DNA from: Phyllobacteriaceae bacterium
GTDB lineage: Bacteria > Pseudomonadota > Alphaproteobacteria > Rhizobiales > Rhizobiaceae
Direction of reading: 5' to 3'
Assembly (NCBI GenBank): GCA_024742765.1
Contig: JANSXT010000019.1
Span: 1-64,000, forward strand
Length of the DNA stretch: 64,000 nt
The position numbers and the translations under genes are program-made. The notes under the pieces were generated by a model. It was given only the letters and a program-made list of their open reading frames with translations. It was not told where the DNA came from and did no database searches. Of this stretch, positions 27,011 through 34,841 are shown in pieces. Positions within the stretch are counted from its first letter, which is position 1. The number at the start of each line of letters is the position of its first letter.

Positions 27011-27781
27011 ATGAGCGCAGCACCCGATACCGCCGAGCAGCACATCCTCGTCTCGCGCGAGGGCGCGGTCCAGACCATCCGCTTCAACCGGCCGAACAAG
27101 AAGAACGCGATCACGCGCGCCATGTATGCCGCGCTTGCCGGCGCGCTCGCCGATGGCGAAGCCGATGACGCCGTGCGCTGCCATGTCATTCTGGGCCAGC
27201 CGGGCGCGTTCACCTCCGGCAACGATCTGGCCGATTTCCTCGCCTTTGCCACGACCGGCGAGATGGGCACCGAAGTGCTCGATCTTCTGCGGCTGTTGCC
27301 GAAGCTCGAAAAGCCGGTCGTCTCCGGCGTCGACGGGCTTGCCATCGGCATCGGCACGACGCTGCACCTGCATTGCGATGTGACCTTTGCAACGCCGAGG
27401 TCGGTCTTCAAGACACCGTTCGTCGATCTGGCGCTCGTCGCCGAAGCCGGGTCGAGCATGTTGGTCCCCGCCATCATGGGGCATCAGCGCGCCTTTGCGC
27501 TTCTTGCCATGTGCGAGGATTTTTCGGGCCAGGACGCCGCCGACGCAGGCCTGATCTGGAAGGTTGTCGCCGAAGACAAACTGGAAAGCGCCGTCATGGA
27601 GGCGGCCAAGGCACTCGCCGCCAAGCCGCCCAAGGCGCTGGCGCTGACCAAGCGACTGATGAAGGGCGACACGAAAGCGCTGGAAGCGCGGATTGCCGAG
27701 GAAGCGGAACTCTTCGCCGCCCAGCTGAAGTCCGACGAGGCGCGGCAGGCGTTCATAGCCTTCATGGCGCGCAAGAAATAG
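27011..27781 (+). CDS. Enoyl-CoA hydratase/isomerase (crotonase) family protein
   Basis: A 256-residue crotonase-fold enzyme. The oxyanion-hole segments are AFTSGNDLADF (about residues 66-76) and GLAIGIGTTLHLHCD. The catalytic position is Glu145 in FVDLALVAEAGSSM; this EAGSS context is more typical of enoyl-CoA isomerases and PaaG-like proteins than of classical hydratases, which carry two glutamates. Isomerase activity is therefore at least as likely as hydratase. The start follows the dehydrogenase stop by one base. The pair looks like a short beta-oxidation unit under the operator candidate at 25158. Confidence 0.88.
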   Translation: MSAAPDTAEQHILVSREGAVQTIRFNRPNKKNAITRAMYAALAGALADGEADDAVRCHVILGQPGAFTSGNDLADFLAFATTGEMGTEVLDLLRLLPKLEKPVVSGVDGLAIGIGTTLHLHCDVTFATPRSVFKTPFVDLALVAEAGSSMLVPAIMGHQRAFALLAMCEDFSGQDAADAGLIWKVVAEDKLESAVMEAAKALAAKPPKALALTKRLMKGDTKALEARIAEEAELFAAQLKSDEARQAFIAFMARKK

Positions 27782-27818
27782 CGCGTTTGTACGCCGCTGT
27801 TGTTTGTAGACGGTCCAG

Positions 27819-27929
27819 CGACGCCCTCACCCTGAGGTGCGAGCGCCAATCCCCTCGCCCTTCGAGGCTCGCTTCGCTTACGCCTCAGGATGAGGGGATT
27901 GGCGGCGAGCCTCGAAGGGCGAGGCGTCG
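27819..27929. repeat. Palindromic repeat, family B, copy 2 (between convergent genes)
   Basis: It shares the core blocks of the glyS copy. Arms specific to this copy: GCCAATCCCCT (27845-27855) with AGGGGATTGGC (27893-27903), 11 bp perfect. The outermost CGACGCC (27819-27825) pairs with GGCGTCG (27923-27929). It occupies nearly the whole 158-base gap between the tails of the crotonase and RNA methyltransferase genes and could terminate both transcripts, although no long T tract is present. Confidence 0.9.
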
Positions 27930-27939
27930 TTTGCCAGGT

Positions 27940-29184
27940 TCAACGCTCCAGCAGCGCCACGACCTCCACATGCGGCGACCACAAAAATTGGTCGATCGGC
28001 GTAACTGAGACGATGCGGTAGCCGGCAGCCGTCAGGATGGCGAGATCGCGCGCCAGCGTCACCGGATTGCAGGAGACGGCGGCGATTTTGCCGACACGTG
28101 AGGCGGCGATCTGATGCGCCTGTGCCTCGGCGCCGGCGCGCGGCGGATCGAAAACAAGACCATCAAATGCGTCCAGTTCTTTCGACGTGACCGGACGCAT
28201 GAACAAATCCCGCCGTTCGGTCGTCACACGGCGTAGCTTTTCGCCGGTCGCGGCGCGCCAGCCGGCGTCGAGCGCGGCCAGCGAAGCGCGATCGCCTTCG
28301 ACCGCGTGAACGCGGGCAAACCGGGCGAGGGGCAGCGCGAACGTCCCACACCCCGAAAAGAGATCGGCGACCGATTTGGCGCCCTGCATGTGGCCGGCGA
28401 CAAGATCGCGCATGGCGCTCTCGGCCTTGGCCGTCGCCTGGATGAAGCCGCCCGACGGCAGTGCGACGGCGATCCCGCCGAAGGAGACGGTCGGCTTGCG
28501 CGTTTCAGCGAGCACCTCGTCGCGCACGGTGAGCCGCGCCAGATTGGCCCTGAGCGCGATGCCGATGGCGGCCTGCCGCGCAGGCTCGGTGAGCGCGAAA
28601 TCGCCGGCGAGAGCCACATCGAGCCCCGTTCGCGTCACGGTGACGGTCATCGAGGCGGGCTTTGCCGCTACCTTCATAATTGGCAAGACAGCCTTGGCCA
28701 GCGCCTTGAGCGCGCCGCGCGCCTTGACGAGAATCGGATCGACGACGCGGCATTCGACGCTCTCGACGATGGCATGGCTTCCGGCCTGCTGAAAGCCGAG
28801 CCGCACGCCGTCCGGCCGCCGGAGCACGGAGAAGGTCGCGCGGCGCCGTGTGGCCGGCACTCCCGGAACCAGTTCCGCGACGCATGCCTCGATTCCCTGC
28901 CGTCGGAGCGCATCGACCACCAATTGCCGTTTCCAGGCCCGGTAGGGCGCATCGGCCCAATGCTGGACGGCGCAGCCGCCGCATTCGCTGAAATGCGGGC
29001 ATGGCGGGGACACCCGCTCTGATGATGGCGTGACGATTTCAACATCATTGGCGCGTCCATCGCCGATCGTTGCGCGCACCGTCTCACCGGGCAGGGCGCC
29101 GGGCACATAGATCGTCTCGCCCCGATGATCGGCCAGCCCGTCGCCTAGCGCGCCCATGGCGGAGATCGTCATCGTCTCAACCAT
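27940..29184 (-). CDS. TrmA/RlmD-family 5-methyluridine RNA methyltransferase
   Basis: A 414-residue iron-sulfur, SAM-dependent enzyme that makes m5U in tRNA or 23S rRNA; the exact target is not evident. An N-terminal TRAM-like stretch precedes the cluster cysteines Cys62, Cys68 and Cys71 in PCPHFSECGGC, with a fourth in SVECRVVDP. The SAM site is SVADLFSGCGTFALPLA, and the catalytic cysteine lies in AAVSCNPVTLARD. The ATG at 29184 was chosen because it overlaps the end of tlyA by 8 bases; ATG at 29172 is an alternative. Downstream it converges on repeat B copy 2. Confidence 0.92.
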   Translation of the reverse strand: MVETMTISAMGALGDGLADHRGETIYVPGALPGETVRATIGDGRANDVEIVTPSSERVSPPCPHFSECGGCAVQHWADAPYRAWKRQLVVDALRRQGIEACVAELVPGVPATRRRATFSVLRRPDGVRLGFQQAGSHAIVESVECRVVDPILVKARGALKALAKAVLPIMKVAAKPASMTVTVTRTGLDVALAGDFALTEPARQAAIGIALRANLARLTVRDEVLAETRKPTVSFGGIAVALPSGGFIQATAKAESAMRDLVAGHMQGAKSVADLFSGCGTFALPLARFARVHAVEGDRASLAALDAGWRAATGEKLRRVTTERRDLFMRPVTSKELDAFDGLVFDPPRAGAEAQAHQIAASRVGKIAAVSCNPVTLARDLAILTAAGYRIVSVTPIDQFLWSPHVEVVALLER

Positions 29185-29932
29185 ACTTGACAGCCCAGAG
29201 CAGATATTCCGCATTGCCGTCACCGCCCGTGATCGGCGAGGGGATGAGCGCCTTTTTCGACCAGCCGGACCGGGTATCAAGCCATGCGGCAATGGCCTCG
29301 GCAGCCGCGCGTCCGTCATCGGCGGCAACCAGCCCGCCCTTGCCGATGTGGTCGCGACCGACTTCAAACTGCGGTTTAACCAGCGCCACCAGATGCGCGC
29401 CCGGCGCGGCGAGATCGAGCGCGGCGGGCAGGGCGAGCTTCAGCGAAATGAAGCTGACATCGCTGACCAAGATCGACGGCCGGTCACCCTCCAGATCGGC
29501 CGCCGACAGATCGCGTGCATTGAGCCCTTCGGTCAGGCGGACACGCGGGTCTGCCGCAAGGGTCGGGTCCATTTGCCCGTGCCCGACATCGATGGCGTGG
29601 ACTTTGGCCGCGCCCTCTTCCAGCAAAACCTGCGTGAACCCGCCGGTCGATGCGCCAATGTCGAGGCATACCGCGTCAGTCACCGGTACGGGGAACGCGT
29701 CGAGCGCCGCTTTCAGCTTGAGCGCGGCCCGCGAAACATATCGCGATGCCGGATCGGCAACGGCGATCTCGGTCTGGTTCGTGCATGGATGGGCCGGTTT
29801 GGTGACCACCGCGCCATCGACCGTCACGGTGCCGCGCATGATCGCATCGCGCGCCCGTGCCCGCGTCGCAAACACGCCGCGCGCGACCAGCGTTCGGTCA
29901 AGTCGCTCTCGGATTTCGTCGTTGGCGCCCAT
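29177..29932 (-). CDS. tlyA: TlyA family rRNA methyltransferase
   Basis: A 251-residue protein with an N-terminal S4 RNA-binding domain (RLDRTLVARGVFATRARARDAIM) and a C-terminal FtsJ-like methyltransferase domain with the SAM motif CLDIGASTGGFTQVLL and the family string VSFISLKLALPAAL. TlyA proteins make 2'-O-methyl marks on 16S and 23S rRNA, and members were first noted as haemolysin-like; the rRNA role is the better supported one. It overlaps the downstream RNA methyltransferase gene by 8 bases. A dxs gene often precedes tlyA in alphaproteobacteria, but not here. Confidence 0.92.
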   Translation of the reverse strand: MGANDEIRERLDRTLVARGVFATRARARDAIMRGTVTVDGAVVTKPAHPCTNQTEIAVADPASRYVSRAALKLKAALDAFPVPVTDAVCLDIGASTGGFTQVLLEEGAAKVHAIDVGHGQMDPTLAADPRVRLTEGLNARDLSAADLEGDRPSILVSDVSFISLKLALPAALDLAAPGAHLVALVKPQFEVGRDHIGKGGLVAADDGRAAAEAIAAWLDTRSGWSKKALIPSPITGGDGNAEYLLWAVKYG

Positions 29933-29983
29933 GCCACCTCTTCGCCGAGGCGGCGCGCCGGCGCAAGTCTCGCCGGCGAGGTC

Positions 29984-30358
29984 TTACCAGCCTTGGGCAG
30001 AAGCAACGATGAGCGAGCCGCCATAGACGATGCGGACGCGGCGCTCGGGCATGGGCCGGGCGATCGGCTCGTGGAAGAGCGCAAAGATGGGCCCGCTGAA
30101 CGGGACCAGCGCCGGCAGGATGGATGGCGCCGATGATTGCACCGAGTGCGTTTGCATCGCGTCCGGCTTGGCCGGGAGACGTGCATCGGTCGCGATGGAA
30201 CCGCGTATCGCGCCCATCCGCAGCGCGACCTGCTCGGCAGCCGCGCGATCGATCGACGCGTCGTAACGCGGCCCAGCCGCCAATGCGGTCGTGCCGGCCA
30301 GCAGCATCACGGCCATGACGGCCGAACCGATCCATCCCTTTGCGTTGCTCTTCGCCAT
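29984..30358 (-). CDS. Small exported or membrane-anchored protein, unknown
   Basis: A 124-residue protein that I do not recognise. The N-terminus is a signal peptide or uncleaved anchor (KSNAKGWIGSAVMAVMLLAG followed by TTALAAG). The mature part has no strong motif. It contains a proline-rich stretch (PALVPFSGPIFALFHEPIARPMPERR) and ends with hydrophobic strands (VRIVYGGSLIVASAQGW). The ATG at 30358 was chosen because it starts the signal peptide. It precedes tlyA by 51 bases in the same direction and could be co-transcribed with it. Probably envelope-located. Confidence 0.65.
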   Translation of the reverse strand: MAKSNAKGWIGSAVMAVMLLAGTTALAAGPRYDASIDRAAAEQVALRMGAIRGSIATDARLPAKPDAMQTHSVQSSAPSILPALVPFSGPIFALFHEPIARPMPERRVRIVYGGSLIVASAQGW

Positions 30359-30479
30359 CAACGGCCCCGTCTTTTCGCGCGCAGAGATAGCGAAAGGGCC
30401 TTGAAACCGCGCAAAGGAACGCGGTGAAAATCCGCTCAACCGGAACGGTGAAGAAATGGCAAACGCGCGGCGGAAACCG

Positions 30480-31397
30480 TCACGAAGGCAGGGGAATGAA
30501 CTCCTCTTCGTCGCCTGGAACGATGTCGAACCGCCCCGTTTTCCATTCCTGCTTGGCTTGTTCGATCCGTTCCTTGGAGGATGAGACAAAATTCCACCAG
30601 ATGTGGCGCGGGCTGCCTATGGATGCGCCGCCAAAGACCATGAACGAAGCGCCCGCTCCCGACCGGACGACGATCTCGTCGCCGGGCCGGAAGACCAGGA
30701 GCTGGTCGCCCGTGAACGCGTCGCCCGCAATGTCAATCGTGCCGTCGATCACATAGATGGCACGTTCTTCCGTGTCGGCGGGGATGTCGATTTCGCCGCC
30801 GGCGGGCAGCGTCACGTCCACATAGAGCGTTTCGGAAAACTGGGTCACCTGCGATGTCGCGCCGTGAAACGCGCCGATCAGCACCTTGGCGTGGGCTTTC
30901 TCGCCATCGACAATGCCCATCGTGTCGGCCGCCGTGTTTTCGAACGCCGGCGCGATCTCTTCCTTGCCGTCGGGCAGCGCGAGCCAGGTTTGAAGGCCCG
31001 ACATGGCCCGTTCCGTCGACCGCAATTCCTCGGGCGAACGCTCGGAATGGACGATGCCGCGCCCGGCCGTCATCAGATTGATGTCGCCCGGCGCGATGAC
31101 CATTTCGGTGCCCAGCGAATCGCGGTGCCGGATGGTGCCGTCGAACAGATAGGTCACGGTGGAAAGGCCGATATGCGGATGCGGGCGCACATCGATGGCC
31201 TCGCCGGGGCGAAACACAGCAGGCCCCATACGGTCAAAGAAGATGAACGGGCCGACCAGCTTGCGCTGGCGCGACGGCAGCGCGCGGCGCACCTCAAAGC
31301 CGCCAATGTCCTTGGCGTTGGGGATGATCAGTTCTTCGAGCGCATCGCAGGCGAATGCATCGCCCGCCTTGGGATCGGTTCCGGGGAAAAAGCTCAT
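30480..31397 (-). CDS. Pirin family protein
   Basis: A 305-residue bicupin of the pirin family. The metal ligands of the N-terminal cupin are His73, His75 (RPHPHIGLSTVTY), His117 and Glu119 (RGIVHSERSP), with spacing equal to that of human pirin. Bacterial pirins include quercetin dioxygenases and metal-dependent regulators; no substrate can be assigned. The C-terminal cupin is complete and the length is normal. It stands 102 bases after xseB and is the last gene of a minus-strand run. Confidence 0.92.
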   Translation of the reverse strand: MSFFPGTDPKAGDAFACDALEELIIPNAKDIGGFEVRRALPSRQRKLVGPFIFFDRMGPAVFRPGEAIDVRPHPHIGLSTVTYLFDGTIRHRDSLGTEMVIAPGDINLMTAGRGIVHSERSPEELRSTERAMSGLQTWLALPDGKEEIAPAFENTAADTMGIVDGEKAHAKVLIGAFHGATSQVTQFSETLYVDVTLPAGGEIDIPADTEERAIYVIDGTIDIAGDAFTGDQLLVFRPGDEIVVRSGAGASFMVFGGASIGSPRHIWWNFVSSSKERIEQAKQEWKTGRFDIVPGDEEEFIPLPS

Positions 31398-31499
31398 GAT
31401 GGCACCTGTTGATTGGGCTGTCTTGCAGGCAAGATAGCCCGCCACGGCGCAAATACCATCCGGCCGCCGGGCGACACAGCGTTCACCGCAAGGCCGGTC

Positions 31500-31751
31500 T
31501 CAGTCGCCCAGCGGTTCGGTTCCGGTCGCCTGTCCGTCCCGGCCCGTCTTGATCTTTTCGATCTTCAGTTCGGCGGTTTTCAGCAACGTGTCGCACCGCG
31601 CCCGCAAGGCTTCGCCGCGTTCGTAGATGGCGATGCTCTCCTCGAGCGCCACATCGCCGCGCTCCAGCCGGTCGACGATCTTTTCGAGTTCTTCCAGCGC
31701 CTTTTCAAAGGAAAGGCCGGTGACATCGGCGTTCGGATCGGTCTCGCTCAT
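31500..31751 (-). CDS. xseB: Exodeoxyribonuclease VII small subunit
   Basis: The 83-residue small subunit of ExoVII, which degrades single-stranded DNA processively with XseA. The core [22 protein letters not shown] and the following [16 protein letters not shown] helix are diagnostic. Its start is 3 bases after the stop of the deacetylase gene, so the two are co-translated. xseA is not in the window. Confidence 0.95.
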   Translation of the reverse strand: MSETDPNADVTGLSFEKALEELEKIVDRLERGDVALEESIAIYERGEALRARCDTLLKTAELKIEKIKTGRDGQATGTEPLGD

Positions 31752-31754
31752 CGT

Positions 31755-32684
31755 CTATCCCCACATCAGGCGCTGAATGTGCGTGCCGGCCGACGCGGCC
31801 AGGCCCTGAAGGTCATAGCCGCCCTCCAGCACGCTGACCAGCCGGTTGTCGGCATGCCGCCCGGCCGCCTCGATCAGCCGGCCCGTCGCCCAGTCAAAGT
31901 CATCTTCGACCAGATTGATGTTGGCGAGCGGATCGCGGTGATGGGCGTCGAACCCCGCTGAGACGATGATCAGGTCGGGCGCGAACGCGTCGATGGCACG
32001 CAGCACGCGATCCTTGAACGCGTCACGGAACGCCTCGCCGCCATCGCCCGGCGCAAGCGGCGCGTTGCATATCGTGCCATGTTCGCCGGTCTCGCCCTTG
32101 GCGCCGGAGCCCGGATAAAGCGGCATCTGGTGGGTGGAGCAGTAAAGAACGCTCGCATCGTCCCAGAAAATGTCCTGCGTGCCATTGCCGTGATGGACGT
32201 CCCAGTCGACGATGGCCACCCGTTCGGCGCCGTGCGCGGCCCGGGCGTGCCGGGCGGCGATGGCTGCCGTGTTGAACAGGCAGAACCCCATCGCGGTCTC
32301 TTTCTCCGCATGATGGCCCGGCGGTCGTGCGGCGACGAAGGCGTTGTCGAACGTACCGTCGAACACGCCGTCGACGGCCGCCATCGCGGCGCCGATACCG
32401 TGCAGCGCCGCTTCCATGCTTTTGGGTCCGGCCACCGTGTCGGCATCGACATGGGCCAGTCCTTCTTCGGGAATCTGCGATCTGACGTTGGCGAGAAAAC
32501 TCTCGGGATGGGCCAGAAGAACCGCGCTTTCGTCGGCGCGCGGTGCCTCCACGCGGTCGAGGGCCTCAAATGTGTCGGCTGTCAGCGCCTCTTCCAAAGC
32601 GCGCAGCCGGTCGACGCGCTCGGGATGCCCCGGCGGCGTCACATGTTCCTTGAAGACCGGATGCTCGAAATAGCGGGTTGCCAT
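31755..32684 (-). CDS. Histone deacetylase family protein (class II / AcuC-like)
   Basis: A 309-residue zinc-dependent deacetylase of the arginase-deacetylase fold. The active site is complete: AARPPGHHAEKETAMGFCLFN supplies the two histidines, VAIVDWDVHHGNGTQDIFW the Asp/His metal ligands, and VSAGFDAHHRDPL the second aspartate. Bacterial members act on acetylpolyamines, acetyl-lysine proteins or acetoin-related substrates; the substrate here is unknown. The ATG at 32684 was chosen over an upstream in-frame start because the family begins MATRYFEHP-like. The deacetylase-xseB pair is common in rhizobia, and with xseB only 3 bases away they form an operon. Confidence 0.92.
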   Translation of the reverse strand: MATRYFEHPVFKEHVTPPGHPERVDRLRALEEALTADTFEALDRVEAPRADESAVLLAHPESFLANVRSQIPEEGLAHVDADTVAGPKSMEAALHGIGAAMAAVDGVFDGTFDNAFVAARPPGHHAEKETAMGFCLFNTAAIAARHARAAHGAERVAIVDWDVHHGNGTQDIFWDDASVLYCSTHQMPLYPGSGAKGETGEHGTICNAPLAPGDGGEAFRDAFKDRVLRAIDAFAPDLIIVSAGFDAHHRDPLANINLVEDDFDWATGRLIEAAGRHADNRLVSVLEGGYDLQGLAASAGTHIQRLMWG

Positions 32685-32756
32685 GGCGCCAGGGTAGTGG
32701 TTTGCGCGCGGCCGCGCCAGCGCCTGCTTCGCGGTCGGCCCCTTTTCCACCGGCGA

Positions 32757-33722
32757 TCAGGCGGGCTGCGTCGCGGCCATACCGGGATCGTCGCCATTGG
32801 CGCGCATTTCGGCCAGCGCCGGCGTCGCGCGGTTCAGCCGGTCCTCCCAGCGCGGATCGGGCGTCTGGCCGTCAATGTGCGCGAAATAGACGCTCATCAG
32901 GGCGCTGACGGCGAACGGTTCCAGCACGACATGCAAAATGAAGGTCGTCACGATGGCCGAACCGATCATGCCGTAGACCTGGCTTGGCCCTTCGAAACCG
33001 GCCAATACCAGCGACACGGGACCGGCAACGGCGGCAAAGATGGCGATTGCGGCAACCAGCACGAACAGCGTCAGCCATGCCGCGTTCTTCAGCATGACGC
33101 GTCCGTTCTGCGCGTAAAGAACGATGGCGTCAGCCGAGGTTTGCCAGGGATTGGTACTCTGGGTGCGCAGATTGTGCGCAAGCACGATTTCGTCGACATA
33201 GCCGATTGCGACATCGGCGATGGACTGGAGGATGCCGAAGACGGTGGTCAGGCCGGGCACGCCGCCGCCAAAGCGCCTCATGACATCGCCGATGGCGGCC
33301 AGTGCGGCTTTGATCAGTTGGTCGAGCGCAAAAAGGAGGCTTGCCTGGGCGAAGCGATCGCTGACCTCGTGCCAACCGAAGGCCAGCTGAGACCGTCCGG
33401 CGGGCAGCGCTTCATGGTCGTAAAGCCGGACCATGACGGCGACATGGGCCGCCTTGACCAGATAGAGCGAATATTCACGCAGGATGCGCACGACCAGGCC
33501 GCCCAGCGTCACCCCGCCCAGCGCGCCGACAATGCCGCCCTGCATCGGCATCATCGCATCGAACAGAAAGGGCAGCACCTGATGGCCGATAATGCCGCCG
33601 GAAACGGTCATCACAAGGAAGACGACGGCGAACAGGCCATAGACCAGGACGCGCAACACGAGGAACGGCCAGGTCCGCAAGACCAGGCCCAATGTGCGCG
33701 ATATCGAAAAATCCCAAAGCAT
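32757..33722 (-). CDS. Polytopic membrane protein, unknown
   Basis: A 321-residue integral membrane protein that I do not recognise at family level. About six hydrophobic segments are visible: near 18-40, 46-75, 130-150, 160-180, then a strong pair (LTLFVLVAAIAIFAAVAGPVSLVL; MIGSAIVTTFILHVVLEPF). The C-terminal 35 residues are soluble. The ATG at 33722 was chosen because GGAGG stands 8 bases upstream; ATG at 33740 is possible. It follows the exported gene at 33760 by 37 bases in the same direction, and the two may be a unit. Confidence 0.75.
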   Translation of the reverse strand: MLWDFSISRTLGLVLRTWPFLVLRVLVYGLFAVVFLVMTVSGGIIGHQVLPFLFDAMMPMQGGIVGALGGVTLGGLVVRILREYSLYLVKAAHVAVMVRLYDHEALPAGRSQLAFGWHEVSDRFAQASLLFALDQLIKAALAAIGDVMRRFGGGVPGLTTVFGILQSIADVAIGYVDEIVLAHNLRTQSTNPWQTSADAIVLYAQNGRVMLKNAAWLTLFVLVAAIAIFAAVAGPVSLVLAGFEGPSQVYGMIGSAIVTTFILHVVLEPFAVSALMSVYFAHIDGQTPDPRWEDRLNRATPALAEMRANGDDPGMAATQPA

Positions 33723-33759
33723 GGCGGTAACCTCCACCATCCATTTGGGCATGCGGCGG

Positions 33760-34725
33760 CTAAGGTTCGATGACCAGAAGAACGCCATCTTCGGTCGCGG
33801 TTACCAGACGGTTACCGGTTGCGATGATGGCCTTGTCGATCGGCGCGGGCAGCGCGATGTCGGTGGCGCCCGAAAGCGGCGCGCGCAATGAGCGCCGGTC
33901 CTGCGAAGGAATGAAGGCATCGCCACCCAGAACCGCCGACAGGCCCAGTTCGCGCGAACCGATCAGATGATTAGAGAGGTTGCGGGCGATATCGTTGCGC
34001 TCGGTGATGGTGCCGTTTGCGGCCATCGTGACCGTGAACAGCCGCCCGCCAATATGCGGTGTGCGCACGCCGATGATCGTGGAGCCGCCTTCGCCGGAGC
34101 CGGCCGGAACGATCGCGGCGATGTTCAGCCACCGGTTGGGGCGGCCATTCTCGCGCGATGACGCGATCTCGACCAGTTCGCCGCCGCGCAGGCCGTAAAT
34201 GGCGATCGCTGCGCCGCCAGATTGCGAGGCCCGGATTGTGATCACTTCGTTCGCGCCGTTGCCGTCGAGGTCGCGTATGCGCGGCGTGATGTCTTCAAAG
34301 ACCTGCGTGTCCGGCAGGACGAATTCGACGATAGTACCGTTGCTGGTCTGCGCGACCACCGAACCACCCTCGATCGCATCGCCCAGAACGCCGTGCGCAT
34401 AGCGATCCGTGGGCCGTCCATACCAGGCGCGCCTTATTTCGCCTGCGGCCGCTGTGGCGACAAACCCGTCGGGCAGGGCGCCTTCCGGAGCGCGCTGAGG
34501 CAATCCGCGAATGACATCGGGGACAAGGCAGATACCGGCATTGCAATCGCCCGGTTCGATGCGCAGCGTGCCGCGCTCGGTCTCGGCATAGCTGCCGCGC
34601 GGCGTCTGGACGATGGCCGTGACCGCGCCCTCGGTCTCGATGGCGGTGACGGCCTGGGCGTGGGCAACGGTGGGCGTCATCAGAAGCGCGACAGCAAGAA
34701 TTGGCCCGAAGAGGAAATTTGTCAT
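33760..34725 (-). CDS. Exported protein of beta-propeller (VCBS/FG-GAP) character
   Basis: A 321-residue protein with a signal peptide (MTNFLFGPILAVALLMTPTV followed by AHAQA) and a beta-rich mature part. The segment ITPRIRDLDGNGANEVITIRAS matches the calcium-binding loop of FG-GAP/VCBS repeats (DLDGNG). A second such loop is not obvious, so the propeller is weakly supported. The ATG at 34725 starts the signal peptide. Repeat B copy 3 ends one base before this start codon, and the only purine-rich stretch that could act as ribosome-binding site lies within that repeat. Function unknown. Confidence 0.75.
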   Translation of the reverse strand: MTNFLFGPILAVALLMTPTVAHAQAVTAIETEGAVTAIVQTPRGSYAETERGTLRIEPGDCNAGICLVPDVIRGLPQRAPEGALPDGFVATAAAGEIRRAWYGRPTDRYAHGVLGDAIEGGSVVAQTSNGTIVEFVLPDTQVFEDITPRIRDLDGNGANEVITIRASQSGGAAIAIYGLRGGELVEIASSRENGRPNRWLNIAAIVPAGSGEGGSTIIGVRTPHIGGRLFTVTMAANGTITERNDIARNLSNHLIGSRELGLSAVLGGDAFIPSQDRRSLRAPLSGATDIALPAPIDKAIIATGNRLVTATEDGVLLVIEP

Positions 34726-34726
34726 C

Positions 34727-34827
34727 GCCCCCGCCCTTCGAGGCTCGCATTCATCCCCCGCCCTTCGAGGCTCACTGCGTTCGCGCCTCAGGATGAGGGA
34801 TGAATGCGAGCCTCGAAGGGCGGGGGC
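34727..34827. repeat. Palindromic repeat, family B, copy 3 (abuts a start codon)
   Basis: A 31-bp perfect inverted repeat: 34727-34757 against 34797-34827, with a 39-base centre that holds CCTCAGGATGAGG. The arms contain CCCTTCGAGG as in the other copies plus CGCATTCATCCC, which is specific to this copy. It fills the gap between ribBX and the exported gene and ends one base before the latter's ATG at 34725. Confidence 0.93.
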
Positions 34828-34841
34828 GGTGTCACACAATG

